A DNA stretch of 64,000 nucleotides from Euryarchaeota archaeon UBA86 (GCA_002503055.1 DAQX01000012.1:9462-73461), one strand, 5' to 3'; numbered from the stretch's first letter, positions 25,077 through 34,140 are shown. Notes: a model not told the origin generated them from the letters alone. Numbers and translations: made by a program.

Positions 25077-25805
25077 ATGGATTTCGAAGACCTGTTCAAC
25101 ACCCCGAGGAAGATGAGGATTGCTGGAGTTAGCCTAGCCTTCATGCTCGCCTTCCCAATGTACTTCGCTCTCGTTCCGACTATTTTGGATAACGAATTGA
25201 TTGCAGGAGGATCGGGCCCATCCGGAGATTGGGAAGTGACCTTCGCAGAATCAGACATTGCTACCTCTGAATCAACAGAATTTCTGATGGATGGAGAAGA
25301 ATTCATCTTTGAATTTACATTTTCTGATCAAAGTCCGAATCTTGCATATGTCGAGATTACTGTTTCTCATGATGAAACAGATGAGAGTGGAACAAATCCC
25401 CTTGCGCAAGATCAGTGCGACAATGCTGTAGGGGAAATGCGAATGGGACAGGTCAACGAATTCGTAAGATCTGATTCTACAACAACAGGTGATTCGGGTT
25501 CTCCTAACAACTGCCCTGCATCGTACACAATGGTCATCATTCTGATTGAGAATTATACTGGAGATTCTTACCAAACAACTGGTTCCAAAGGTGCAATACA
25601 GAATATGTGGGTTGATAATGGAAATGGCAGGGGCGAGTATCGTTGCCAAATTACACTAGAGACTCGGACCGGAGATAATCCAGGCCCAGGTCCAAGTCCT
25701 GGACCGACTAGTAACAATGAGGATGGTGAAGAAATCACTGTCTCATGGAGGGTTGTTGGGGTTGAAGTCTCAGTGGCTCCCATTGTAGAAGTCGGCATCA
25801 GTTGA
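25077..25805 (+). CDS. Membrane-anchored extracytoplasmic protein
   Basis: About 242 residues. A short cytoplasmic stretch (MDFEDLFNTPRKMRI) is followed by one hydrophobic helix (about 14-36). The rest is an acidic, Thr/Ser-rich beta-type domain, likely outside, with a Pro/Gly linker (NPGPGPSPGPT) before a last beta segment. Four cysteines could form two disulfides. No known family. The ATG at 25077 is chosen over a GTG three codons earlier. It converges on the YchF GTPase gene with abutting stops. Confidence 0.5.
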   Translation: MDFEDLFNTPRKMRIAGVSLAFMLAFPMYFALVPTILDNELIAGGSGPSGDWEVTFAESDIATSESTEFLMDGEEFIFEFTFSDQSPNLAYVEITVSHDETDESGTNPLAQDQCDNAVGEMRMGQVNEFVRSDSTTTGDSGSPNNCPASYTMVIILIENYTGDSYQTTGSKGAIQNMWVDNGNGRGEYRCQITLETRTGDNPGPGPSPGPTSNNEDGEEITVSWRVVGVEVSVAPIVEVGIS

Positions 25806-27089
25806 TTACGTCTTTGCGACGATTTTGATGACATCGTTGTCGTTGAGTTCATGATCTGCTCCAATCACACGACCAGTTCGTCCATCAATGGCTCGAATGA
25901 ATCCATCTCCTAAATCCGAATGAACCGCATAGGCCAATCCTCTGGCCGTGGTCTCTTCGGGAACTAGAATTGCATCGGGCAGGATGTTGCCATCTCCATC
26001 GACCCAGTGATTCTCGTCCTGAACTGGATATGCTACCTTGCGAGAAAGTGTGCCAAATACCACTTCTGAGAGTAGACCAAACAGACCACCTCCTTCCCAG
26101 GTTAGAGACTCAGAGATGGATTGTAGTGCGTTTCTCTGCTGCTCATTCAAACTCTCCTCGCCCTTTGGAGTAATCTCAAATCTCGAATCTCCTGGTCGAC
26201 GCTCAATCATACCAGCAACACTAGCTCTACTCAGGGCGAGTTCGGCCTCTGCACTAGTTGGAACCAATATGCCTCCTTCCTGACTAATCGCCTGTGTCAA
26301 GTCGGCCCAAGCTTCACTGGAAGTCAAGTCGGCCTTATTTGCTGCAATCGAGATAGGGAACAATGCCTTACGAATCTCTGAAGATATTGTCATCAACTCA
26401 GAATCGCCCCATTGCGAGGCTGATTCTGAGTCTGGGTGCTGAGTGCGGACGGCGGTAAGACCTGTGTTGATATGTGTCTCTGTGGCTCCTATTCCTGTGA
26501 GTTGTACGAGTACATATTCTAGCAGGGCCTTCTCACCTTCTGCTTGAACTCTCCTTGCAGCCCGGTCCCATCCTCCGCGAAGAATACCGGCAATCCAAGC
26601 CTCTATTTCCTCTACAAGGAAACGATGCTCCTCCATTGGCTCAGAGCCACCGGCGCCAACTGGATTTCCGTCCAAATCAGTAGATCCAGATACATCGACT
26701 ACCTGAATCAGAGCATCACAACGAGCAAGGTCAGACAGGAATTGATTGCCTCTGCCCTTGCCCTCGTGGGCTCCGGGGACTAATCCTGCAACATCCACAA
26801 GAGTGACCGGTACGAGTCTACGATACCCTACGCAAGAGCCGGAATTAGGTTCACAGATACTGCCTTCTCTCGGATCATTCTTGATAGTTGGCTCGAGTCT
26901 TCCTGCCTCCTCTCTGCGCTGCCTTAGCTCAGAACATGCACACACTGAAGGAAGTGGTAGCCAGGCCACACCAACATTGGGCTCTATTGTTGTGAATGGA
27001 TAGTTTGCGATATCTACTGGCGTCTGCGTCATAGCAGAGAATGTCGTCGATTTTCCGACATTTGGCTTGCCGACTAGTCCTATCCGCAT
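25806..27089 (-). CDS. ychF: YchF/Obg-family translation-associated GTPase
   Basis: 427 residues. The P-loop GKPNVGKST is at 7-15, the switch region reads YPFTTIEPNVG, G3 is DVAGLVPGAHEGKGRG and the G4-like motif is NKAD. The C-terminal TGS domain (HSDLGDGFIRAIDGRTGRVIGADHELNDNDVIKIVA) completes the archaeal YchF form, which binds ribosomes and hydrolyses ATP or GTP. The mid-part with C-A-C and C-x-C cysteines is the archaeal insertion. It stands between two membrane-protein genes and has no obvious operon partner. Confidence 0.88.
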   Translation of the reverse strand: MRIGLVGKPNVGKSTTFSAMTQTPVDIANYPFTTIEPNVGVAWLPLPSVCACSELRQRREEAGRLEPTIKNDPREGSICEPNSGSCVGYRRLVPVTLVDVAGLVPGAHEGKGRGNQFLSDLARCDALIQVVDVSGSTDLDGNPVGAGGSEPMEEHRFLVEEIEAWIAGILRGGWDRAARRVQAEGEKALLEYVLVQLTGIGATETHINTGLTAVRTQHPDSESASQWGDSELMTISSEIRKALFPISIAANKADLTSSEAWADLTQAISQEGGILVPTSAEAELALSRASVAGMIERRPGDSRFEITPKGEESLNEQQRNALQSISESLTWEGGGLFGLLSEVVFGTLSRKVAYPVQDENHWVDGDGNILPDAILVPEETTARGLAYAVHSDLGDGFIRAIDGRTGRVIGADHELNDNDVIKIVAKT

Positions 27090-27138
27090 GCTACTCCTCT
27101 AGTGATGAAACGGGGACTCTTCCCTCAAGGTGACGGTT

Positions 27139-28794
27139 TCAGTGAAGTTCGGTTGGAGCACCAGATTCGTCACTCTCTCCGACTGGCACTATTGTCGTAT
27201 CGAGGTGTGCCCCTCCTGCGAGTATCTTCCTAACTGAGGTTGGAGTGGTCAGAGAGTAGTCATCACGAGTAACCGAGGTCATAGTCGCCCGGCCCTCCGA
27301 GACAGGTGTTCCGCGATACATTCCGCTCAGAGCATTTAGTGTGTGTAGAATTGCCCCGATAGCAGTACCGTAGAATAGAATTGCTCCAACTACTCTGACT
27401 TCGCCTGACATGATTCCGGTTGAATCCGTAGCGGCCTCGATCTGAGCGATGTCGGCCATCATAGTAATTGCAAGACCGAAGAAGGCTCCCCAGCCCATCA
27501 ACCAGAAAGCCCAGCGGGATCTATTTGCAGATAGTAGATTCCTGCCTGTTACTGCTGGGAATAGGTGCTGAGCTGAACCCAATGCAAGAGGGACCAAGAT
27601 TAGCCAGATTACCATCAATACCAATGTGGAAGAGATACCTGACAATTCTGGGTTATTGGATAGAGCATCGGACTGGACGAATAGTGAAGCGACAACCAAA
27701 GGCAGTAGCATTGAGATACCGAGGTTGATCTCAGGAACACCTGCGGAATCGGGGTTCTCAACGAATGCATCTCCTCCGCGTAGAGTCATCATCACATTCG
27801 CTACAAGTGCCATTACTGGAATCACTGCAAGTGCCATGAGGAATGCTACTGCGATTCCGTCAGTAGATTGCATTGATACTTCTTCGAAACTGGCTAGCAG
27901 CATGTCTGCGGCCATCTTTCCGTGAGTATACCCCATGGGTGTGATTGTGGTCATCGCACCGACTGTGGTAACTGCTGCAAGAGATCTTGACCAGAGTGGA
28001 TTACCAGTAGCACTGGATGATACATATAGTGAAATTCCAGCTAGAGTGGTGAAGAAGAAGGTGCCACTAACCATGTGTGTAAGTAGCCATTGTACGGCCC
28101 CCGAACCAACGCCTGCGAGAATTGCTGCCACTACAGAAACCGGGTCTGCCAACATTCCGAGCATGATGAGCCAGCCGGGGAGTGGTAAGGCTGACTTCCT
28201 CTCTGATGCAGTAAGTAGGAGGTTAATCAGAACAGCAAGATATGCCAGTCCATGTAGAGTCGTACCAATCAGGAAGATGTTGATTCCTAGTATCTCTGAA
28301 TCATGTGCTGCGATGACTAGTAGCAAAACTGCTAGAGTCCAAAGTGCAGAAACTAGAGTTCCATTCTTCTCGCTCGCGAGTTCTGTATCAGCCAGCTTGG
28401 GAATAATGTGGAAACTGCTACCGATTATTAACATCCCAACTCCACCGTAAAGAGCGGCGAAGCCAGCTGCATACAGAAGAGATTCTGAGGTTGGATTGTA
28501 ACCCCATGAAGATAGGCTGTGGAGAGCGTGTGGATCGTATTCCAGCCAAAGACCCTCGAAAGTGAATAGAGAAGCTAGTACTAGCCAAAACATTCCTTGC
28601 ATCATCCAAGTTCTCGAAGCGGATCCTTGACGGCCCTCGACGAAGTCGATTGGAGGCCCTATCGCCTTTCCTAGAGCGAAACGACACATCGACTTGACAA
28701 CATCATTCAGAATCCACAACCCATTCTGCATCAGAAAGTAGGATAGGAGCATCAAGCCCCAGAAATATGCCATCGCAGTAACTACATCGCCCAT
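27139..28794 (-). CDS. Heme-copper-oxidase subunit I-like membrane protein lacking several metal ligands
   Basis: 551 residues with about 12 to 14 hydrophobic helices. Segments line up with cytochrome oxidase subunit I (cbb3-like): WLLTHMVSGTFFFT resembles the W-x2-G-H CuB helix, TPMGYTHGKM the histidine-pair loop and HLFPAVTGRNL the Y-x2-P-K-x-x-G-R segment. The paired copper histidines are reduced to Thr-His, and the H-x-H that should bind both hemes before the last segment is not present. It is thus probably not a working oxidase. Descent from the family is inferred from pattern, not from a search. A 92-residue two-helix protein gene lies 9 nt upstream on the same strand, like a small accessory subunit. 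Confidence 0.5.
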   Translation of the reverse strand: MGDVVTAMAYFWGLMLLSYFLMQNGLWILNDVVKSMCRFALGKAIGPPIDFVEGRQGSASRTWMMQGMFWLVLASLFTFEGLWLEYDPHALHSLSSWGYNPTSESLLYAAGFAALYGGVGMLIIGSSFHIIPKLADTELASEKNGTLVSALWTLAVLLLVIAAHDSEILGINIFLIGTTLHGLAYLAVLINLLLTASERKSALPLPGWLIMLGMLADPVSVVAAILAGVGSGAVQWLLTHMVSGTFFFTTLAGISLYVSSSATGNPLWSRSLAAVTTVGAMTTITPMGYTHGKMAADMLLASFEEVSMQSTDGIAVAFLMALAVIPVMALVANVMMTLRGGDAFVENPDSAGVPEINLGISMLLPLVVASLFVQSDALSNNPELSGISSTLVLMVIWLILVPLALGSAQHLFPAVTGRNLLSANRSRWAFWLMGWGAFFGLAITMMADIAQIEAATDSTGIMSGEVRVVGAILFYGTAIGAILHTLNALSGMYRGTPVSEGRATMTSVTRDDYSLTTPTSVRKILAGGAHLDTTIVPVGESDESGAPTELH

Positions 28795-28803
28795 ATCTCA
28801 ACC

Positions 28804-29082
28804 TCACTCGCTAGTTGCTTCCGTCATCATAGTGGCGATGATTGCAAAGACTCCCATCATTATACCCAGAATAAAGAACCAGATACCTGAATCAAAGACT
28901 CCTTCAAACACAGGCAATATGTCTGAGATAACCGGTAGATCGTGTCCTGGAAACAGCATTCCGTGTAGAATCAAAGTGGCTAGGGAGAGAACAATGCCCA
29001 TTGCCAGAAACACCCATGAGGACGATGGTTCGCTATCTCCCTGAATGAATTCTCCGACTGAATCTGCAGAATTTGATGACAT
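28804..29082 (-). CDS. Small two-helix membrane protein, partner of the oxidase-like protein
   Basis: 92 residues: an acidic, serine-rich 25-residue N-terminus and two hydrophobic helices (about 25-45 and 64-86) joined by a loop with H-G-M-L-F-P-G-H-D. The ATG at 29082 has GGTGATGAG in front of it and is preferred to a far upstream start. Its stop lies 9 nt before the ATG of the oxidase-like gene, so they form an operon. Small subunits of this size accompany heme-copper oxidases; no specific family is recognised. Confidence 0.55.
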   Translation of the reverse strand: MSSNSADSVGEFIQGDSEPSSSWVFLAMGIVLSLATLILHGMLFPGHDLPVISDILPVFEGVFDSGIWFFILGIMMGVFAIIATMMTEATSE

Positions 29083-29165
29083 CTCATCACCTATTCTCGC
29101 CAAACGAGATACCACGACCACAGAAGTTTGCCCCTTAAGCATTGGGCGAGGGACTATGTCCCTCG

Positions 29166-30299
29166 TCAGGGCGCTCTGAGAAGATCTGTAGGGGAGCCTC
29201 GTCTGTCGCTGCCCGTTCCGAGTGGAACTGGTAGCGACAAATCGTTGCATATCTCGGCTTCCCAAACTGCCTTGCAATCACAACTCAGAACTTCGAATTC
29301 TCGAATGTCTGCTGAGACCGAATATCTCTCTATTGCCGAAACCACATCTTCGTCGCACTTGCCGCAATTGTGAGCGCCCCGGAGTTTCCCCCCAGCAGTG
29401 GGATGTACAATCATTCGGACTCCCTCTCCAGCCGTATCTGCATGGGTTTTCTCTAGCATATCCACTAGAGACCAAAGCCACGGCGGACGATACTCTCGAT
29501 TGCGATAGAGCCGGTCTACTACGGTACGACGCTGGATATTCATCGGATTGACTGAAATATCTTCCGAGTAAGGAGCGACTTCGCTAACCCATTTTGTGGT
29601 CAGTCTTAGAGCGTCTCCCTCAGACATGAATGGAGGTTTGAAAATGAGGTAGGTTTTGACTCTCAAATTGTTGTCCTTCAGCATCTCCACAGAGCGGTGC
29701 CATTGCTTAGTCGAGAATCCCTTGTTGACATGGAATCTAAGCACCGTGTCATCGTATGCTTCGAGGCCGATTGCTACTGTGCACCCGGGGTGTCTCTCAG
29801 CGACCCATGCAATCTTCTCAGGAGTGCACATCTGAGCCTGCGCCTCGACTACTAGGTGTAGTCCCCTTTCGTGCGTCTCCCTGAGGATAGCTTCCTGCCA
29901 TTCAGGAGGATTCTCACGATCCTCAAAGAATGTTCCAGAAGTGTACACTTTGATCATACTACATCCTTCGAAGTCATCGAGTCTGCGCTTGGCTTCTTCC
30001 CACTGGGCGAACAAATCGTCTGCTGACACATCATCCCTAACATCATTGAAGTAGCCGCAGAAGGTGCATCCAGAATTCCACCACCAAACGCACCCGCGTG
30101 TACGGAAAATAACCGTTGCAGCTGTGCAGTGTGTTCCATCTGGCATTATCTCGGGCGTCTTGTAGACTGTTGCCGGCTTGGTGGCATCCCAAGATTCTCT
30201 TCTCATCACCGACTCAGGCGTATTCTCTGGAGCCTTGATGAGATGGTGGACCTTGACAGCTTTCGAACCATCCCCCAGCATCCCTGACGCCTGTGCCAT
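29166..30299 (-). CDS. raSEA: Archaeosine synthesis radical SAM protein RaSEA
   Basis: 377 residues. The 4Fe-4S site is C70-x7-C78-x2-C81 (GCVWWWNSGCTFCGYF), the expanded spacing typical of the TIGR01210/RaSEA family rather than C-x3-C-x2-C. Downstream parts VVEAQAQMCTPEKIAWV, GLEAYDDTVLRFHVNKGFS and KTYLIFKPPFMSEGDA form the SAM-binding barrel. RaSEA works with ArcS to convert an intermediate into archaeosine at position 15 of tRNA; ArcS is not in this window. The C-terminus has further cysteines (HNCGKCDEDV, LSCDCK) that may bind zinc. The gene is alone on its strand, divergent from the hexapeptide-repeat gene. Confidence 0.85.
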   Translation of the reverse strand: MAQASGMLGDGSKAVKVHHLIKAPENTPESVMRRESWDATKPATVYKTPEIMPDGTHCTAATVIFRTRGCVWWWNSGCTFCGYFNDVRDDVSADDLFAQWEEAKRRLDDFEGCSMIKVYTSGTFFEDRENPPEWQEAILRETHERGLHLVVEAQAQMCTPEKIAWVAERHPGCTVAIGLEAYDDTVLRFHVNKGFSTKQWHRSVEMLKDNNLRVKTYLIFKPPFMSEGDALRLTTKWVSEVAPYSEDISVNPMNIQRRTVVDRLYRNREYRPPWLWSLVDMLEKTHADTAGEGVRMIVHPTAGGKLRGAHNCGKCDEDVVSAIERYSVSADIREFEVLSCDCKAVWEAEICNDLSLPVPLGTGSDRRGSPTDLLRAP

Positions 30300-30388
30300 G
30301 GCTCTGCCGTTCCCGTAGATGACTTGAGGATGCCGTAGGCGATGCTATAGGGCCTAGTCTAGGTGACTTAGTCGTAAGGAGGGTCTGA

Positions 30389-31114
30389 ATGCGCGGCTTC
30401 CATCTAATTCAGAATGTCCTATCCATGGTAGTGATGCTATTCATTGCTGTAATCTGGGGCGTGTCCGCAGCACCGGGATACATCCTCGTGATACAAATCA
30501 GAGAGAGAGTCGTGGACGAAGGGATCTTGATAGAGGCCATTGGTACTGGAATTGGGTTGGGAATTGGGTATCTAATCTGGGGTATCTGTATGGTGATGAT
30601 TTGTGGCCTCTTGGGTGGTTTGCTAAGACCTCGTTTAGAAGAAGGTCGTGTACCACTACAGTCCTTCACTACAATCCAGTGGGCTTGGTCAATGATTTTT
30701 CACCGCTCGGCACTGCTATTCCTTTGGGTCATAGTGCCATCCTTCCTCGGTAATACCTACTATCGCCTGATGGGAGCAAAAGTTGGCAAGGGTGCACAGC
30801 TAAACACAGACAACATCAACGATGCTGGAATGGTGACACTTGGGGATGGAGTGGTGATGGGGGGTCATGCTACAATCAATGCACATCTCACGGAAAAAGC
30901 AGAACTTGTTCTATCTCCTGTCAAAGTTGGTGATGGTGCATTGCTAGGTACTGGAAGCATAGTTCAACCAGGGTGTGAGATTGGTGCGGGCGCTGTGGTA
31001 GCATCGCGGGCTGTAGTTCCAAAATGGACGAAAATACCCGCTGGTGAGGTCTGGGCCGGGGTACCTGCTAAGTGCATAAGGCTGGCTGACGGTTCAAAAC
31101 CGGGTGTCGAGTGA
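30389..31114 (+). CDS. Membrane protein with left-handed beta-helix (hexapeptide) acyltransferase-like domain
   Basis: 241 residues. Two hydrophobic helices occupy about 9-30 and 50-77, and a third segment about 98-115. From about 125 a hexapeptide-repeat beta helix follows (VGKGAQLNTDNINDAGMVTLGDGVV, then VGDGALLGTGSIVQPGCEIGAGAVV), ending in the WAGVPAKCIR signature of this transferase fold. It resembles the C-terminal module of Pls/PosA-type proteins and may acylate or modify a surface molecule. The ATG has AAGGAGGG at good spacing. Its stop overlaps the start of the zinc-finger membrane protein gene. Confidence 0.75.
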   Translation: MRGFHLIQNVLSMVVMLFIAVIWGVSAAPGYILVIQIRERVVDEGILIEAIGTGIGLGIGYLIWGICMVMICGLLGGLLRPRLEEGRVPLQSFTTIQWAWSMIFHRSALLFLWVIVPSFLGNTYYRLMGAKVGKGAQLNTDNINDAGMVTLGDGVVMGGHATINAHLTEKAELVLSPVKVGDGALLGTGSIVQPGCEIGAGAVVASRAVVPKWTKIPAGEVWAGVPAKCIRLADGSKPGVE

Positions 31115-31998
31115 TGGGCTGCAAGGGTGTGGAAGAAAACGGTGCGATTTGTGGGAAGCCCACGATGTACAAGTCAGATTTCTGCAAAAAACATCAATCT
31201 CAGGATCTTTCAATACACTTCTGCATGGGGAAATATGCGAGTGGGAAGGACTGCTCTAGAAGAGCCGTTGCTGGCGAGTTATTCTGCAGACAACACATTA
31301 GTCAGAAGGGAGATATAGAGAAGTTGCAATGTCCAAGAGGATGTGGCCTTCTGACATATCGACTTTGGAATCAAAGCGGATACTATTACTGTACAAAGTG
31401 TAGAGGAGCGATGTTGGATGCCAAGCGCTTGGAAGTAAAGCTTGCTTCTGATGCATCTATTCTCAACCGGCTCCTTGAGAAAGAGGGTGAGGAATGCTCA
31501 CTGAAATGCCCCAGTTGTGAAGGGGCCATGTATGAATTCAAGATCGTCTATGTTGCTCCAGAAGGAGGAGGGGGAGGTATCCCTAACATTGGTGGCGGCG
31601 GAGGAGGAGGTGCAATAGTTGCGATAATTGTTGTAGTCCTAGTTATAGCAGTAGTTTCTGCGGCTATGAATGACTCGAAAAAGAAGTCTGGTGGAAAAGA
31701 AATTGGTGATGATGTCGACGGTTCTGTGATGGCCATTGATGGATGCAAGGATTGTGGAATATTCTGGTTTGATGGAGATGAATTGAGTATTGTAAAATCG
31801 GCTCAGGGCATTAGGGGAGCAAGGGCTTTGTCGCAAGCCCCACAGATTGTAAAGAAGGAGTCGGAGCGACTCAAGCTCATGCCTAGCGGCAGGGCTACCA
31901 ATACTAATTGTCTGCATGTTGATGAGAAAAGCGGCAAGAAGTGCAGAAGAGTGACTTACAGGAGTACTGAGTACTGCTATATGCATCAACCGAAGTGA
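31114..31998 (+). CDS. Multi-zinc-finger membrane protein with a split zf-TFIIB ribbon
   Basis: 294 residues from the ATG one codon after a GTG. It holds three C-x(9-10)-C-x10-C-x2-H fingers: C3/C13/C24/H27, C37/C47/C58/H61 and C266/C277/C288/H291, like DUF5763-type knuckles. Between them is one zf-TFIIB-type ribbon (C73, C77, C93, C96). A second ribbon has half-sites C132/C135 and C211/C214 (CKDCGIFWFDGDEL), separated by glycine tracts (151-166) and one hydrophobic helix (167-184). If the helix spans the membrane, the two halves could not meet in one chain. It is probably cotranscribed with the hexapeptide-repeat gene. The function is unknown. Confidence 0.7.
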   Translation: MGCKGVEENGAICGKPTMYKSDFCKKHQSQDLSIHFCMGKYASGKDCSRRAVAGELFCRQHISQKGDIEKLQCPRGCGLLTYRLWNQSGYYYCTKCRGAMLDAKRLEVKLASDASILNRLLEKEGEECSLKCPSCEGAMYEFKIVYVAPEGGGGGIPNIGGGGGGGAIVAIIVVVLVIAVVSAAMNDSKKKSGGKEIGDDVDGSVMAIDGCKDCGIFWFDGDELSIVKSAQGIRGARALSQAPQIVKKESERLKLMPSGRATNTNCLHVDEKSGKKCRRVTYRSTEYCYMHQPK

Positions 31999-32643
31999 TC
32001 AGGACTCATCGTCTTCAGACTCATCTGAGTCGTCTGATTCCTCGAAGACTTCGGGAGCATTCTCTGCTGCATCTTTCACAGCATCTAATGTCTCTTCCAT
32101 TCTTTCCTTGAATGTCTCTTGGGTTGAGAGCATCTCCTTTGCCGACTCAACAGCCCTGTCAATCATCTCATATCGTTCCTTGATTGCCTCATTCAGTTGT
32201 TCGAATAGTTGCATGTGCTGGACATACCAGTCATCTCTGGCTCCCAATTCGGCATTGGCAACACGGTTTGCCTCATCGAGTTCCTCAGCGAGTTCGAAGA
32301 CTCTGCCAAGCCTAGCTGATTCTCGAGTGTACATCTCCTGCATCTTATCGAGTTCTGGCTCTAGGTGCTCAATCTTCTTGGATGACTTTGCGCCATCCAT
32401 TTCGAGTTCGTGAATCTTGGCTTCCTTATCTGAAAGAAGGTCCTCAAGTGCCTCATATTCGACAGCAGAGTCGATGAGTTGTTTCTCTAGAACTTCAAAC
32501 TCTGCGTTCCTCTCAGAAAGTTCGTCCTCTATTTTCTTGTACGCCACATACAGCTTCTCTAGACGGTCGGTCTCCTCCGTCAATCTCTCCTCTAACTGGC
32601 GAATTCTGACATCAGGTGTGATTGTGCCTTCTTCCTCAGACAT
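31999..32643 (-). CDS. Coiled-coil protein with acidic tail
   Basis: 214 residues, almost entirely charged helices. Heptad-like coiled coil runs from about 15 to 190 (RIRQLEERLTEETDRLEKL, then DELSERNAEFEVLEKQLI), ending in a 20-residue Asp/Glu/Ser tail. No signal or membrane segment. It may be a structural or chromosome-associated protein, but no family is recognised. Its stop abuts that of the preceding zinc-finger gene (TGATCA joins the two stops). A GC hairpin stands directly before its ATG. Confidence 0.75.
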   Translation of the reverse strand: MSEEEGTITPDVRIRQLEERLTEETDRLEKLYVAYKKIEDELSERNAEFEVLEKQLIDSAVEYEALEDLLSDKEAKIHELEMDGAKSSKKIEHLEPELDKMQEMYTRESARLGRVFELAEELDEANRVANAELGARDDWYVQHMQLFEQLNEAIKERYEMIDRAVESAKEMLSTQETFKERMEETLDAVKDAAENAPEVFEESDDSDESEDDES

Positions 32644-32644
32644 A

Positions 32645-32665
32645 CGAGCCCCCCTAAGGGGCTCG
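32645..32665. repeat. CGAGCCCC/GGGGCTCG hairpin upstream of the coiled-coil gene
   Basis: Arms CGAGCCCC and GGGGCTCG around CCTAA, two bases before the ATG of the minus-strand coiled-coil gene. The arms are identical to those at 19889-19906. If transcribed it would fold at the very start of the mRNA. Confidence 0.5.
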
Positions 32666-32727
32666 ACAAACGCATCCGATATAACCCCGGCGGGTTGATT
32701 GGAACTAGTGGGCCGTATTATTCAGCC

Positions 32728-34140
32728 TCATTCACTAACTGCCGCAATAGTTGCAGATAGTACCGCAGTGAGTCGTTTTGAGGATGGTATATGCAATTTT
32801 TCATCGGGCCCGTGTGCATTGTTTCCGGGACCTGAAGAGCCAGTACACAGAAACATGGCAGCGGGGTACTTACTCTGCATCATGGCCATGAACGGGATAG
32901 TGCCGCCTGTCCATGACGCTAGAGGAGGTAATCCGGTCAGCGTCATCGCTGCCTCATTGATTGCTTCGTTCACCTTGCCACCGAGTGGAGGAGCATGGAA
33001 TCCATCTGCACAGGAATCGGGAGAGAATGTGACTTCGGCCCCGTATGGAGGATTGGACTCGAGAATCTGCTTCGCGTTCAAGATTACAGACTCAGAATCT
33101 ACTCCTGGAGGGATTCTGAAACTGAGTTTTAGGTCCGTATTGGTTCTCAGTACATTGCCTGCTACTTGTACAGAAGGCATGCCATCTGCACCTATAATGG
33201 AAAGTGTTGGTTGCCAATTCATCGCGATTATCATGTCCTCAGTGGAGTTTGCTACTGGGACAAGTGTGTCGACCGTAGGGAATTGTTCCCACATGGAATC
33301 TCCGACCACTGCTGCAAGAGCTGCTGCCTTCTCCCGAATGTCTTCTCCAATCTCGATATGCATCTCAGGAATGAGAACCTCTCCTGTAGAGGAGTCTTCA
33401 ACCCTGTCTAGTAGCATTCTCTGAACTCTGAAAGAAGACGGAATCGTTCCGCCAGATGTACCCGAGTGTATCCCCTCGTGGGAGACTCGAACAGACAAGG
33501 TCCCCGATACAAGTCCTCTCAATGCTTCGGTCATCCAAATGTGATCATAGTCCGGACCTCCACTGTCCAATACTACAATCATGTCTGGATTGCCTAACTG
33601 CTCGGTCAATGCATCCAAGTAAGGAGGAAGATCGAATGATCCGGACTCCTCACATGTCTCGATAAGGAAGGAGCATCGGGGATGCGGGATTCCGGCTTCC
33701 TGTAGAAGACGAATTGAAGTGACACAAAGATACCCTCCATATCCATCATCAACAGAGCCTCTTCCGAATAGCCAAGGATCTCTGCGTACTGCCTTCAGTG
33801 GGTGCAAACCCTCTGACCATAGTTCTGGTTTCGAAGGTTGTTTATCCAGATGTGAGTAGAAAATAACCTCTCCCGGACCAGTACCTTCGATGGTAACCAA
33901 AAGGACCGGAGACTTGTCATTGATACGGTGTACTTCATGGCTCAATCCAGCGATTTCCTGATCGTCTAGCCATGCGCAGAATAGGTCAATTGTAGCATCA
34001 AGTTCTTCCAACTCAGCCCATTTAGGTTCGAAGAGTGGAGAGAGTGCAGGGATGCTGATGAACTCCATTAGGCTGGGTAAGATTGACTCCTCCCAGATTT
34101 CATCGCTTCTCTTTGCTAGAGTTTCCAAGTCGATTTCCAT
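32728..34140 (-). CDS. M20 family metallopeptidase
   Basis: About 470 residues from the ATG at 34140, preferred over a TTG eight codons earlier. The co-catalytic zinc site is complete: H97-x-D99 in YSHLDKQP, D131 in GSVDDGYGG, and the E164-E165 pair in ETCEESG. A lid/dimerisation domain follows (about 210-330) and the second half closes with a C-terminal metal histidine region. The length and layout fit the dipeptidase/carboxypeptidase group (CPG2/carnosinase-like) rather than DapE. It likely trims peptides or acyl-amino acids in the cytoplasm. It lies 44 nt downstream of the AddA-like gene on the same strand. Confidence 0.85.
   Translation of the reverse strand: MEIDLETLAKRSDEIWEESILPSLMEFISIPALSPLFEPKWAELEELDATIDLFCAWLDDQEIAGLSHEVHRINDKSPVLLVTIEGTGPGEVIFYSHLDKQPSKPELWSEGLHPLKAVRRDPWLFGRGSVDDGYGGYLCVTSIRLLQEAGIPHPRCSFLIETCEESGSFDLPPYLDALTEQLGNPDMIVVLDSGGPDYDHIWMTEALRGLVSGTLSVRVSHEGIHSGTSGGTIPSSFRVQRMLLDRVEDSSTGEVLIPEMHIEIGEDIREKAAALAAVVGDSMWEQFPTVDTLVPVANSTEDMIIAMNWQPTLSIIGADGMPSVQVAGNVLRTNTDLKLSFRIPPGVDSESVILNAKQILESNPPYGAEVTFSPDSCADGFHAPPLGGKVNEAINEAAMTLTGLPPLASWTGGTIPFMAMMQSKYPAAMFLCTGSSGPGNNAHGPDEKLHIPSSKRLTAVLSATIAAVSE

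Noticed and set aside
27139..28794. Functional cytochrome oxidase subunit I
   Set aside because: The paired copper histidines and the late H-x-H heme ligands are not found, so a working oxidase is not supported.
32728..34140. M20 protein as a DapE or ArgE biosynthetic enzyme
   Set aside because: No lysine or arginine synthesis genes nearby, and the length and insertions fit the dipeptidase/carboxypeptidase group better.
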